This document shows, in pieces, positions 11,226-21,789 of a stretch of DNA of 64,000 nucleotides (position 1 is its first letter; each line of letters starts with the position of its first letter). The translations under genes were made by a program, and so were the position numbers. Under the pieces are notes generated by a model. That model ran no database searches. It was not told the origin of the DNA and worked only from the letters and a program-made list of their open reading frames with translations. Origin of the DNA: Dendrolimus kikuchii. Lineage: Eukaryota > Arthropoda > Insecta > Lepidoptera > Lasiocampidae. The stretch covers positions 751,501 to 815,500 of the forward strand of contig CM034392.1 of the NCBI GenBank assembly GCA_019925095.2, given 5' to 3'.

Positions 11226-11304
11226 GAGAGCGAACGAGATTTCTCAATTAACTATAATTGAGCTACTTTTATTTTAAACTACCTATCAATATACTATCTA
11301 TCCG

Positions 11305-11575
11305 TTTTTTTTTTTTATTGCAGGAGTTCAGCAGACAGGCAGACGGCCCACTTGATGGAAAGCGGTTACCATCGCCTATGGACATTTGCAACACCAAAGT
11401 TGCTACAAATGCGCTGCTGCTCTCTTAAGGGAGACTGGAACCTGGTCACTAATGCCGGAATACAACTCAAGGTTGTTATGGCGACATACTTTAGATCAGG
11501 GGTGGTAGCCATCCAGTCGGGCAAATGCCCTACCACCTGGCTGTGGGTTGTTAAGTCGCCTCTTACGACAGGCCG
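11305..11575 (-). mobile_element. Family B retroposon, left half of a foldback
   Basis: A tail (T-run) at left, family body, truncated at ACGACAGGCCG where it meets the second copy. The arms 11305-11575 and 11620-11895 are inverted with a short unique centre. Confidence 0.75.
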
Positions 11576-11895
11576 TTTTATCCGTGCAGGAACGGAGAAA
11601 GAACACAATTTCCTGCGCCTGGCCGGGCGGCCTGTCGTAAGAGGCGACTTAACAACCCACAGCCAGGTGGTAGGGCATTTGCCCGACTGGAAGGCTACCA
11701 CCCCTGGTCTAAAGTATGTCGCCATAACAACCTTGAGTTGTGTTCCGGCATTAGTGACCAGGTTCCAGTCTCCCTTAAGAGAGCAGCAGCACATTTGTAG
11801 CACATTTGGTTTTGCAAGTGTCTATAGGCGATGGTAACTAACCACTTTCTATCAGGTGGGCCGTCTGCCTGTCCGCTGAACTCATACTATAAAGA
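11576..11895 (+). mobile_element. Family B retroposon, right half of a foldback
   Basis: Starts TTTTATCCGTGCAGGAACGG and runs to CTGCCTGTCCGCTGAACTC. The expected poly(A) is replaced by ATACTATAAAG. Together with the left copy it forms an approximately 0.27-kb inverted repeat. Confidence 0.75.
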
Positions 11896-11970
11896 ATAAC
11901 AATAAGATGGGGTTGACATGGTGACAGCATGACTGACAGCCCCGAAATATATTAGATTAAAAGACGTTAG

Positions 11971-12056
11971 ACCACACTAGCCGCCGAAACTTGCCCGCCG
12001 CGACCTGATCGCCGCGACCTGGCCGCCGCGACCTGACCGCCGCGACCTGGCCGCCA
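11971..12056 (+). repeat. GC-rich minisatellite, right arm, 14-bp period
   Basis: At least four near-identical units of GCCGCGACCTGRYC from about 12000 to 12056. The orientation is opposite to the array at 11128-11225. Confidence 0.8.
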
Positions 12057-12277
12057 GTGCGTTTATGCGCTTGAAATCACATAATTTTTGTTACGTCGAC
12101 ATTACACGAATGTGTGCTGAATTATTAAAGTATTAAACTAACTACTAAAAGTGTTGAATAATGCAATCTACACAGATAAATTAAATTGAAGTGTCTGTTT
12201 GTAATATCATAATAAAATCGCGAAAAAATCAAGTCGATAATTCAGACCATGAGATTCAAAAATTGCAATTTTTAAGA

Positions 12278-12573
12278 TTTTTGTCTGTCTGTCTATCTGG
12301 ATGTTCCCCCTAATCTCTGAAACGACTGGACTTATTTAGACGGGACTGTAACTGGAAGACAGCTGATGTTATAAGGAGTAACTTCGGCTACTTTATTTTT
12401 CTTTTCTTTTTAGGGTTCTACGGAAAAAGTTATAAACATTTGTTCTAGCTAATCTCTGAAACGGCTGGATCGATTATGACAGGACTTTCACTAGCAGATA
12501 CCTGATGTTATAAGGAGTAAATTATGCTACTTTAAAAAATAATCTACGCGGGCAAATTCGCGGGCACAGCTAG
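12278..12573 (+). mobile_element. Helitron-like element (H1-related)
   Basis: Ends CGCGGGCAAATTCGCGGGC then ACAGCTAG (12570-12573) and T, with CGCG...CGCG pairing near the end. Internally a block with CTAATCTCTGAAACG and CTGATGTTATAAGGAGTAA occurs twice, about 130 bp apart. Confidence 0.5.
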
Positions 12574-12900
12574 TACGTAATAAGTAGGGTATATGTAAAC
12601 AACCTTAAAAATAAAACGGTCAAGTGCGTATCGTTCCAAAAAAATGATTAAGAAACAACAGTATGATATTTCAAGAAAATTGTGGTCTAAGGTTCATAAT
12701 ACAAAGGTAAATTGCTTAGCTTGAGGATGTTCAATGTGTGTGTTTGTTTGTGTGCCGAATAACGATATCCCAGACAACTAAGAACACTAAAAAGTATAAT
12801 AAAACTACGTTTTAACGGTTTTAAGCGCGGTAATTGTATTTGATTTTGGTTTTTCCGACGTTTCGGCCACTTTTCATTCGGCCAAATTATTATGTATCTT

Positions 12901-13255
12901 ACATACATACATACATACATAACTTCACGCCAGTTCCCTTGCGGGGTAGGCACGAACAACAGAGCGCCATTTAGGCTTATTCTTACACACCTCACTTGCT
13001 TCTTTGACATTCATAACTCTTGTCATGCACACTCGTCTGTTTTTAAGGCTCCTGACATCACCCTCCGCTAGTACACGATCAATTTGATCATGGAAGGTGT
13101 GTCTGGCCTTCCACAACTTCTGCATCCATCCACTTTTGCATTGTATGTCTGTTTAGTCATTCTTTCATCATGCATTCTTTCCACGTGCCCGAACCACCGG
13201 AGCATTCCTTTCCTTACCTTCACCCCGACACTCTCTTTCAGACCAGCTCTCTTTC
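12901..13255 (-). mobile_element. LINE-A insertion with 11-bp target duplication
   Basis: The tail (five ACAT units on the plus strand) starts at 12901 and the truncated 5' end is at 13255. TTATGTATCTT occurs at 12890-12900 and 13256-13266. The flanking sequence also occurs without LINE-A near 47804-47930, which supports a discrete insertion. The coding part contains one frame disruption. Confidence 0.85.
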
Positions 13256-13365
13256 TTATGTATCTTGTATACGCGAAAACTTAAGAAAATATTACTAAAA
13301 AGTATTTTACCCTCAATTACATATACGGGTCACCTCTAATTGCCTATTTGCAATTTAGTCCTGAA

Positions 13366-13436
13366 GTAACGCCACCAGCCTTTTGGGAACGTTCCCGGTA
13401 AGTGACAGTGGTTTGGGACCAATATTTTATCTATAA
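13366..13436 (+). pseudogene. REL-LINE terminal scrap
   Basis: Encodes remnants of ASLLGTFP-type sequence (AGCCTTTTGGGAACGTTCCC, then AGTGACAGTGGTTTGGGACC) and a stop, matching 32200-32272. Confidence 0.5.
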
Positions 13437-13530
13437 TTATTATGCCCTCTTTTTTTATTTAGTTCTAGTATTTAATTTTAAGTTTCTTTTTTATTATGTA
13501 GTTTAATTTTTAAAATAATTTTAGAATATA

Positions 13531-13722
13531 CTAGCTGTCCGGCAGACGTTGTTCTGCCCTGAAGAAATAACATTTAGAACCCGATTGCAGCGCCACCTAC
13601 CGGGTCCAATTATGAATCTAAACCATCCTCGAATCCACTTGAACACACACAAAAAATTCATTGAAATCGGTCCAGCCGTTTAGGAGGAGTTCACTGTCAA
13701 CACACGTACAGAAGAATTATAT
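13531..13722 (-). mobile_element. Helitron-like family H2
   Basis: CTAG at 13531-13534, then TGTCCGGCAGACGTTG and TTCTGCC, the typical terminal stem, then ACCCGATTGCAGCGCC. Its 5' part ends at AGAAGAATTATATATATA, where LINE-A is inserted. Confidence 0.6.
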
Positions 13723-13724
13723 AT

Positions 13725-14075
13725 ATACATACATACCTAACTTCACGCCAGTTCCCTTGCGGGGTAGGCACGAACAACAGAGTGCCATTTAGGCTTTTCT
13801 TACACACCTCACTTGCCTCTTTGACGTTCATAACTCTTGTCATGCAAGCTCGTCTGTTCTTCAGGCTCCTGACATCACCTTCTGCTAGTACACGATCAAT
13901 TTGATCATGGAAGGTGTGTCGAACCACCGCAGCATTCCTTTCCTTACCTTCACCCCGACACTCTCTTTCAGACCAACTCTCTTTCTTACTTCGGTATTAC
14001 GAACGCGGTCCGCGAGCGTCACTCCGCAGATGTTGCGCAGTGCTCGCATCTCGACCGCGTTTACTCTACTTTCAT
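13725..14075 (-). mobile_element. LINE-A with internal deletion
   Basis: The tail is short (two ACAT units, then CCTAACTTCACGCC). At 13920 the sequence jumps from GGAAGGTGTGTCG to AACCACCGCAGC, dropping about 105 bp. AATTATATATATA at left and AATTATGTATATA at right (from 14076) are a candidate 13-bp duplication with one mismatch. Confidence 0.7.
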
Positions 14076-14640
14076 AATTATGTATATAAAGATTGTAATA
14101 AGTTTTGTATAAATAAAAGTACTTAACATTGTTTGCTTTTTAGTGCTGAAGTCAAGTTTGAAACGTACCTATATATAATACGCATAAAGCAGGATAGTTT
14201 TCCTACTTCACCACTCTGTGTAACAAAAAGTCACTTCCATGTCATAAACTACGCGAATGAATAGACCAAACAGACAGTGGCTAGTGATTAACACGATCGA
14301 AATGGACAGGAAAGCACACAAACGCAGACACAAAGCAAAACAAACAGACAGGGAAAAGGCTCTTAACATTCGGACGAGTGGTGCAATTTACAAGTTCACA
14401 GAGTTATAGCATTTTGAAAATGTATTCTAGCATGTACTTAATTTTGGTTTTATATCATTATTAGCGATTAGGAGAATTTAAAATATAAAAAAATGTAACG
14501 GGTAGCTGCCCCCAAATAATTGGCTAAGCAGGAGTTCAGCATTTGGTTATGGACTGGAATTATATGAGGGATAGCTAACAGCGTTTTCTACTGCTAATAG
14601 GGTAGTTTTTAATTTTATATCCCAACAATTCAGTTATGTT
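14076..14640. other. No recognised gene
   Basis: A 35-codon ATG frame at 14302-14409 is very basic (KAHKRRHKAKQ) but has no splice or codon support. Otherwise unique-looking, AT-rich sequence. Confidence 0.35.
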
Positions 14641-14705
14641 TGGAAAGGACACCTAAAAATTGCAATGACAACCGATGGTCTCGAGGAAGCAAAGCATTAG
14701 GTTTT

Positions 14706-14906
14706 AGAAAGAATACAATTTCCTGCGGCCGGGCAGCCTGTCGTAAGAGGCGAGAAAACAACCCACAGCCAGGTGGTAGGGCAATTGCCCGACTAAATGG
14801 CTATCACCCTTGGTCTAAAGTATGTCGCCATAACAAGCTTGAGTTGTGTTCCGGCATTAGTGACCAGGTTCCAGTCTCCCTTAAGAGAGCAGCAGCGCAT
14901 TTGTAG
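14706..14906 (+). mobile_element. Family B fragment, truncated at both ends
   Basis: Starts inside GAAAGAATACAATTTCC and stops at GCAGCGCATTTGTAG, where the Metulj-like SINE tail begins, suggesting that SINE insertion or deletion removed the 3' end. Confidence 0.65.
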
Positions 14907-14909
14907 AAC

Positions 14910-15150
14910 ACACAGAGTAAACACATACACATTGTATATCCCCAAGATAAAGAAGTTACGCTTGTGTTATGGATAATATACGAGTACAACGGACCACTCT
15001 GAGGCCGATCCCAGACACCCAGACCATAGTAAATAACAGAAAGTTCGTTTTCGAAATTAATCGTGACAGGAATCGGAACCGGAGCCTCTGTGTTCCAGCG
15101 ACTTCGGCCGGCAAAAACTTAGCCCGCTCAACCACAGAAGTCGTTAAATA
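14910..15150 (-). mobile_element. Metulj-like tRNA SINE, diverged
   Basis: On the minus strand: a head with CTGTGGTTGAGCGGGCTAAG, a diverged B-box region, AAATTACTATGGTCTGGGTG-like body blocks and a 3' AATGTGTATGTGTTTAC. The tail is degraded. Confidence 0.6.
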
Positions 15151-15157
15151 GTTTATT

Positions 15158-15390
15158 ATTTTGTTTTTATTGGGAATCTGGCAAACTGGCAGATGCCCCA
15201 GCTCATGGAAAGTGGTTACCGTAGCGTATAGACGATAATGAAAATGGGATAGGGAGATTAGATAAAAGGATCATACAGCAAGAACATGACAGAGGGGATT
15301 GTACAGAGGAAGGGAAAATGGGCCCTTGGACCTCTCACTTATTTTACGCCGATATTCTATGGGAGAGTAGTATATGTCGACCAAGCCGGC
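15158..15390 (-). repeat. Diverged family B relative
   Basis: Shares GGCAGATG-CCCAGCT-ATGG-AAAGTGGTTACCGT and a GGATCAnACAG-AAG-A block with 36186-36390. On the minus strand the poly(A)-like end is at left. Confidence 0.4.
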
Positions 15391-15616
15391 CCTAAAAGCT
15401 ATGATCAAGATAATAATTCTAGCACGGCTCTAGTTCTAGCACGTAAGAACGTATATATTTTTTAAGCAGATATAAAAATTATTTTTAAGTATAATGGATA
15501 TTTTAAAAGCAAGATAAGAGTTCACTAAAAGAATTAACCTAAAATTAAAATATACAATTAATATCTTACAGCTTATAAAAATACGAACAATAAATAAGCA
15601 TATATATAATAATAGT
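15391..15616. other. AT-rich, nothing recognised
   Basis: No motif or repeat seen on either strand. Confidence 0.4.
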
Positions 15617-15672
15617 TGGGAACGTTCCCGAAACGCTGGCCACGTTCCCGAGTTGTACGGCAACGCTTTTGT
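15617..15672 (-). pseudogene. REL-LINE terminal scrap, inverted
   Basis: The minus strand reads ACAAAAGCGTTGCCGTACAA then GTGGCCAGCGTTTCGGGAAC, encoding a variant of the SVAIQRGNAASVLGTFPT block seen at 32160-32240. Confidence 0.5.
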
Positions 15673-15739
15673 GTTACCCGGAATACAGGCCAGTATAGTA
15701 TTTTAGCACCCATTGTTTAATATGAAAATAATGTTTCAA

Positions 15740-16550
15740 TTTTTAGTGTTACAAATACTGATGAAAGATGACTGTCAGGCGAGAGGCTTACATTTGAATG
15801 CGAAGAAAACAAAGGTTATGGTGTTTGAAAGAGAAGAAACCAGAACGAATGCAAGGATAATGGTCGATGATGTAATGCTAGAGTAAGTGAATGAGTTTGT
15901 ATATCTTGGATGTGCTTTTAGCAGGGATGGAAGGTACACCGCTGATATAGAAAGAAGAGTGAATTTGGGGAATAGTGTGAATGGAGCGTTAGGTAAACTT
16001 CTAGGCGCTAAGAACCTCAGCCAGAAGGCCCAGCTCGCCATACACAACGCGGTGCTGGTACCTACGCTTACGTATGGATGCGAGAGTTGGGTATGGAAGA
16101 GAGAGCATGAAAGTAGAGTAAACGCGGTCGAGATGCGAGCACTGCGCAAAATCTGCGGAGTGACGCTCGGGGACCGCGTTCGTAATATCGAAGTAAGAAA
16201 GAGAGTTGGTCTGAAAGAGAGTGTCGGGGTGAAGGTAAGGAAAGGAATGCTCCGGTGGTTCGGGCATGTGGAAAGAATGCATGATGAAAGAATGACTAAA
16301 CAGATATACAATGCAAAAGTGGATGAATGCAGAAGTCGTGGAAGGCCACGAGACACCTTCCATGATCAAATTGGTCTTGTACTAGCAGAAGGTGATGTCA
16401 GGAGCCTTAAGAACAGACGAGCTTGCATGACAAGAGTTATGAATGTCAAAGAGGCAAGTGAGGTGTGTAAGAATAAGCCTAAATGGCACTCTGTTGTTCG
16501 TGCCTACCCCGCAAGAGAACTGGCGTGAAGTTATGTATGTATGTATGTAC
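15740..16550 (+). pseudogene. LINE-A reverse transcriptase C-terminus, longest copy
   Basis: The open frame upstream contains ARGLHLNAKKTKVMVFERE, then VNEFVYLGCAFSRDGRYTAD, KLLGAKNLSQKAQLAIHNAV, LVPTLTYGCESWVWKREHES, MRALRKICGVT and MLRWFGHVERM, ending PARELA-TGA at 16526-16528. This is the palm end, thumb and C-terminal domain of a non-LTR reverse transcriptase. TAA at 15884-15886 interrupts the VDDVMLE-VNEF junction, so the copy is inactive. The tail is AGTT plus three ATGT units. The clade (RTE or Proto2-like) is inferred from the minimal 3' end and is not verified. Confidence 0.75.
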
Positions 16551-16780
16551 AAATACCAAAATTGGGCAATCTTAAATCGCTGTTTCCTTGCACTTGGACG
16601 ACAACCCGCGACCTCCTATTGCCAACGGGCATAGCTTTGGAATGAAAACATGACTCACGCTGTTCACACAATCTACCTACTGAGGCGTAACTATGCATCA
16701 TCTTCCACTGGAATGATAAACTAAACGATTCAAGGAACGCTCAATTACTTTAGTTTAACTAGTAAGCTTCCATTCATTTT

Positions 16781-17101
16781 ATCTGTGCAGGAACGGAGAA
16801 AGAATACAATTTCCTGCGTTGGGGCGGCCTGTCGTAAGAGGCGACTTAACAACCCACAGCCAGGTGGTAGGGCATTTGCCCGACTGGATGGCTACCACCC
16901 CTCGTCTAAAGTATGTCGCCATAACAACCTTGAGTTGTGTTCCGGCATTAGTGACCAGGTTCCAGACTCCCTTAAGAGAGCAGCAGCGCATTTGTAGCAC
17001 CTTCGGTGTTGCAAATGTCCATAGGCGATGGTAACCGCTTTCAATCAAGTGGGCCGTCTGCCTGTCTGCTGAACTCCTGCAATAAAAAAAAATAAAAAAA
17101 A
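16781..17101 (+). mobile_element. Family B retroposon, full length
   Basis: Starts ATCTGTGCAGGAACGGAG, runs through all family blocks and ends GAACTCCTGCAATAAAAAAA. About 320 bp. Confidence 0.75.
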
Positions 17102-17660
17102 TACTAATATATAAAAAAGGTAAAGTTTGCGAGTTTGTGACGTTGTAGGGGGTAATCTCTGGATCTACTGAACCGATTTTAAAAATTCTTTTACTGTTCG
17201 AAAGCTACGTTAACAGGGAGTGTCATCTTCTATATAACATGACGCTATATACCACGGGAGTGGGACGGGTTATTTATAAACTGTACCACCGTCAGTATTA
17301 CTTTATAAGCATTGCGCGCAGCTCGTCGCGCATATAATATATATTTGTGGTGCACTCTGATGGTGGTGGGTCTACTTTACATACGAAAGCGTCTGCCTTC
17401 GGCTACAGCCCAAATGGAAGAAGAACAAAAATGCAACCACAATGTTGCTAGCGAAAAATATTTTATGTTGGTGTTGCCAACAAGCATAATGTTTATATTA
17501 ATAAATATCTCTTTTTGGTGTCGCTTTTATTTCGTTTCATCGAGTTTCAAAAGATTCTAAAGAAATTTCATTGCAAAAATTCGGTTCCCAATTGACGCAG
17601 AATCCGCGTAGCAGACATGCAAAAAAATACACAACAGTCAAATTGCAAACTTCCTCCTTT
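17102..17660 (+). repeat. Diverged Helitron-like or old repeat
   Basis: Starts ATACTAATATATAAAAAAGG like H1 and includes ACTGAACCGATTTTAAAAATTC. The segment 17500-17575 (ATCTCTTTTTGGTGTCGC, TTTCATCGAGTTTCAA) recurs at 2735-2815. End undefined. Confidence 0.35.
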
Positions 17661-17947
17661 TTAAAGTCGGTTAATTAGAATAATTCAGAAGAAAGAAAAT
17701 AATTTTCATTAGGACAAATTATATAAATACAGTAAGCATAATTGCTAACAAATTTAAAACTAGTGTCATACAATCTTGTCCCAAAAGGGGCATCAGAGTC
17801 GGCATAATGCCGGTCGGTTAAAACCAGCGCTGATCTTCCGCTTTGCCCATGAGGTATCATCACGGTAGACATTACATCATTGTAATAGCATAAAATTAGA
17901 ATTTTAAACTATATACATATACATACTTGTATATATATATATATATA

Positions 17948-18419
17948 CTAGCGGCCCCGGCAGACGTTGTCCTGCCTTAGAAAATAAAATTCTAGAACCC
18001 GATCCCAGAGCCACCTACCGGTTCTAATTGCGAATCTAAACCATCCCGGTACCCACTCAAACACACAAAAACAAAATCGCTCCAGGTGATTAGGAGGATT
18101 CCAGAACCCGATCTCAGCGCCACCTACCGGTTCTAATTGTGAATCTAAAAGAGTAATATATTTTTTTTTTATTCTAGGTCATGACAAAATAAGATTAAAA
18201 ATCTTGCCAAAAGATTTTAAAGTTTATAATTAACAAATAAAAAATAGGGGTTGATCGTAGAGGGGTGAAAATTTAGGGTTGTATGTATTTTTGTATGTTG
18301 TATCATAAAAAAATAGAAATTAAAAATTTTGTCTAAAAAATAAAAAATAAAATTTAGGGGTGGACGTTTCGGAGGAGTATGGCAACGAAAACTGTGACAC
18401 GAGAATTTTATATATTAGA
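17948..18419 (-). mobile_element. Helitron-like family H3
   Basis: CTAG at 17948-17951, then CGGCCCCGGCAGACGTTGTC, and a 5' end of TCTAATATATAAAATTC in reverse at 18419. Two partial internal units with GCGCCACCTACCGGTTCTAA are separated by about 120 bp. Confidence 0.65.
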
Positions 18420-18562
18420 TATACATATACATATATATACACACACACACATACATACATAGTACATACACAATAGATAGAAATAGGGAAAGGTGTTATA
18501 GATACGTTCTTAAAAAAAATTAAAATAAATAAACTGAAACGAAATTACAATTAAATTAAGTT

Positions 18563-19167
18563 ACATACATACATACATACATAACTTCACGCCAGTTCCC
18601 TTGCGGGGTAGGCACGAACAACAGAGCGCCATTTAGGCCCATTCTTACACACCTCACTTGCTTCTTTGACATTCATAACTCTTGTCATGCACACTCGTCT
18701 GTTCTTAAGGCTCCTGACATCACCCTCCGCTAGTACACGATCAATTTGATCATGGAAGGTGTGTCGTGGCCTTCCACGACTTCTGCATCCATCCACTTTT
18801 GCATTGTATATCTGTTTAGTCATTCTTTCATCATGCATTCTTTCCACATGCCCGAACCACCGGAGCATTCCTTTCCTTACCTTCACCCCGACACTGTCTT
18901 TCAGACCAACTCTCTTTCTTACTTCGGTATTACGAACGCGGTCCGCGAGCGTCACTCCGCAGATTTTGCGCAGTGCTCGCATCTCAACCGCGTTTACTCT
19001 ACTTTCATGCTCTCTCTTCCATACCCAACTCTCGCTTCCATACGTGAGCGTAGGTACCAGCACCGCGTTGTGTATGGCAAGCTGGGCCTTCTGGCTGAGG
19101 TTCTTAGCGCCTAGAAATTTACCTAACGCTCCATTCAAACTATTCCCCAAATTTACTCTTCTTTCTA
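18563..19167 (-). mobile_element. LINE-A insertion, 605 bp, perfect 11-bp duplication
   Basis: TAAATTAAGTT at 18552-18562 and 19168-19178. The coding frame is uninterrupted for 187 codons, from GNSLNGALGKFLGAKNLSQK to PARELA, with TGA four bases before the tail. The 5' truncation is inside RRVNLGN. Confidence 0.9.
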
Positions 19168-19176
19168 TAAATTAAG

Positions 19177-19333
19177 TTAAATACCACTTGTATCGTGTTT
19201 CAAGTCGCGTTGTGAATGTTGGTGCTCTTTTAAAAATATCTTTAATTTAGTTCTGAAACCATTACGACATTGCAAATTGCGAATAGGTGGTGGAATATTA
19301 TTCCAGCACCTTGATGCTGCGTAACGAAAACAA
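19177..19333 (-). pseudogene. CR1-like LINE C-terminal tail
   Basis: The minus strand reads CFRYAASRCWNNIPPPIRN, then a basic KLKIFLKEHQHSQ segment, ending with TAA at 19179-19177. The same pattern (RYAATKCWNNIPPPIRN, KKFLCEHQNAQ) is at 58245-58427. The LINE-A at 18563-19167 inserted right at its end, duplicating the stop region. Confidence 0.6.
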
Positions 19334-19484
19334 ATTTATCGGCGGATTTCAGTATAGATAACACAGCTGCAATTGTACGGTGACACCTGCACTTCCACGT
19401 GACCTTTGAAATCAATCTTCCTTATCAATCAACAACACAAACTGAACCATTCTAATATCTACTCAATTCCTTATACATTAAGAT

Positions 19485-19715
19485 TCAAAAATGAATTCGA
19501 CAGAATGCAAGAAGCCAAAAAAAACAATACACCATAAACAAAGAACGCTGATCGCATTTCCCGTATCCGTTGCCGCATCGACCTTCACCGTGTTTTGGGG
19601 AAGCCTTGCATTCGCATCGATGTACGTGACATAAATCGATAGCGCCCGGATCCTCTGATCTTGGTACGTTGCCCATGAATGCTTTCACGAATTTAAGACC
19701 GATCGATGCTGACAA
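19485..19715. other. Unexplained segment open on both strands
   Basis: The plus strand has an ATG frame at 19492-19638 (48 codons) with a hydrophobic stretch IAFPVSVAASTFTVFWGS. The minus strand is open for about 80 codons, with a cysteine-rich block CHVHRCECK, then CGNGYGKC. Neither has splice sites I can defend. It is not one of the repeat families here. Confidence 0.3.
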
Positions 19716-20339
19716 CGCCCTTTTTGCGTGTCAGAAAATTATATGATCTAGGAATTGGTTACATGATGCACATCATTTATTTATTATATACTTTAAGCTC
19801 CTGAGGCCGTGAGCCTCTACGAAGATAGATGAAGTTTTAGATCTGCCTTTCATTATTCAATACTACACTATTAAAGAATAGTGTAAACTCCATATAACGT
19901 CACTCGATTTAACGGCAAACTCGCTTGAGTGTCGAAATCACTTGGCTTTGATTGGTTTAGCTTGTCTTCCATACAATGACACACTCTATATAGCATTACA
20001 CCTACTCTCAATAACGACAACAATTAAGTAATAAAAAGTACCTTTTAAGTTGCTAAAATTAGTAAAAGCTGCGCAGCTGTATACTTTCTTTTCTATCGCT
20101 TTATTATCCTAGCTCGTAATAAACTCGACTGTCGGCATCATGCATACCGAAATTTCTAAGTACTTCCTTTATCACCTAGTTGCCTCAATATCGAAAGATA
20201 TGAATAAAATAAGTAAAAAAATACAACAAAACTTCTGGTGCAGCAAAAGACGTCAGACAAAAATAACAGACTTCTCTCCATTTAACGACAACCTTTTATA
20301 ACGCCATAAAATACACTGTCCGTTCAGTGTCGTTATATA
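19716..20339. other. AT-rich, no gene seen
   Basis: No frame or recognised repeat on either strand. Confidence 0.4.
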
Positions 20340-20660
20340 GAGTTTACGCTGTATTTAAATGACAAAACTGTATTTACATAGCTACTCGCTCCAGCCTTTT
20401 ACACTATCTTCTGTATAACGTTCATATTTTGCATAACATGTAATAAAGAATCTATGGAGATTTCTCGCAGTATGAAATTTTACTATGTCATCACATTGCG
20501 CGGGTAACCATATTTTTGTTTATTACAACTCCATTAATTCTAATTATAATACAACTTCTACATGTACTTTTAAAAAAAGAGCCCGACATAGATAAATAAT
20601 CAAGATTGAAAAAAAATTGCTCGACGTGCTGTACTGGGGAGTTTCTTGCCGCTTCTTCTC
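20340..20660 (+). repeat. Copy of the GGGAGTTTCTTGCCGCTTC repeat family
   Basis: Shares ATGACAAAACTGTATTTACATAG, CTCGCTCCAGCC and GGGGAGTTTCTTGCCGCTTC (20-base blocks) with 51140-51640. The tail is missing. Confidence 0.45.
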
Positions 20661-20679
20661 CAATATACATACCTTCTTT

Positions 20680-21195
20680 TTTGATGACGCAGGGGAATGT
20701 CTTTTCTTGGGACACCATCCTCGGACCTGGGGGGAAGGCTTTGTGGGGCTCCTGATCGGCCGGATGTGCACCGTGGCCACCAGGCAGAGGGATGAGGGAT
20801 AGTCGGCCGTCAGACTACCCACTAAACCTAACCTGAGCCCCTCTCCTATGCGCTTATATGGGATGCCATAGGTATTACATCTGTGGCACCCCTACGCTTG
20901 GCTCTCACTCAAAACACCCCCGGGAAAGGATCCCCCACTGGACCGCGTGCGTTGCGCGTAGCGGCGCCTACGACCCCTAGGCTTTCTGCGGACGGGGTTC
21001 GTCTCTCTCTATGCCGCCTCCTATGACCTCTCCTAACCCTCATATCTCCTCCCATTTATACCATCCCTTCTGTCTCATGCCACATATCCCGTATAGGATA
21101 TCCTAAAGGTTGGCAACGCGTTGGCGCTCCTACTATTACAAACGTCCATAAGTGACGGTATCTACTTTCCATCAGATAGTATGTTCCTTTGCCAG
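20680..21195 (+). repeat. GC-richer LINE/SINE 3' segment
   Basis: Shares TTCTTGGGACACCATCCTC, CTCCTATGCGCT and CACTGG-CC blocks with 23870-24240. The end AAGTGACGGTATCTACTTTC, CCATCAGATAGTATGTTC then CTATAAAAAAA resembles the 3' ends of lepidopteran retroposons. No coding frame was found. Confidence 0.45.
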
Positions 21196-21789
21196 CGTAA
21201 GGCTATAAAAAAATACAAGGTAGTTTGTTTATCCCTAAATATACATCCCAATAAACAAACATAAAACAAAATCCATATTTACAGGAAAGCGTATTGAATT
21301 TGGGTAAATAATAAATATTTACGACGACATCTTTTATATTATGAAGATGTTTCCTTTGCCGTACTTATGAATTATAAGACCGATCTCGTAAGTCCGGGAT
21401 TACTTTAACGGCACGCAGGTAAAAGGTTTCAAGTCAGTTTTGGGGAAAAAATATATTTTAATTCTTATTTTAAAACAATCAAATATTTATCAAATTGGGA
21501 ATAAACATTACATGAGAGTACAAAAAATCACATTTATGTTTTGTTTCTTCTCCTTTAATAGCTACTAAAATTGTTTGGAATGGTTCTACAATCAAAAATA
21601 ACAATTGGTCGCGAGTAAATTATATTTAACATTTGTAAAGGAATGGAACGAATGGTAATACGTTTAAATGATGTAAAGACACCTCCCATCATTTTTTTCT
21701 CTCCTGTACATACCTCAGCAAGCGGAAGAAAGGAGACGGCATTTTGTAATTTGTATTTCAATTAAAGGAAACCATGTATTTTGCCCAGC
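21196..21789. other. AT-rich, nothing recognised
   Basis: No motif, tail or terminal repeat was found. Confidence 0.4.

Noticed and set aside
14302..14409. 35-codon basic ATG frame
   Set aside because: Short, AT-rich context, no splice sites, no recognisable motif.
16785..17048. 70-90 codon frames on both strands in family B copies (for example CGRAACRKRRLNNPQPGG and GYHRLWTFATPKV types)
   Set aside because: They recur wherever the retroposon occurs, on both strands at once, and have no start context; they reflect a stop-poor consensus, not genes.
18746..19175. 120-138 codon frames antisense to LINE-A (CRGLPRLLHPSTFALYICL and VSWPSTTSASIHFCIVYLF types)
   Set aside because: They are mirror frames of the reverse transcriptase coding strand and appear in every LINE-A copy; no independent evidence of coding.
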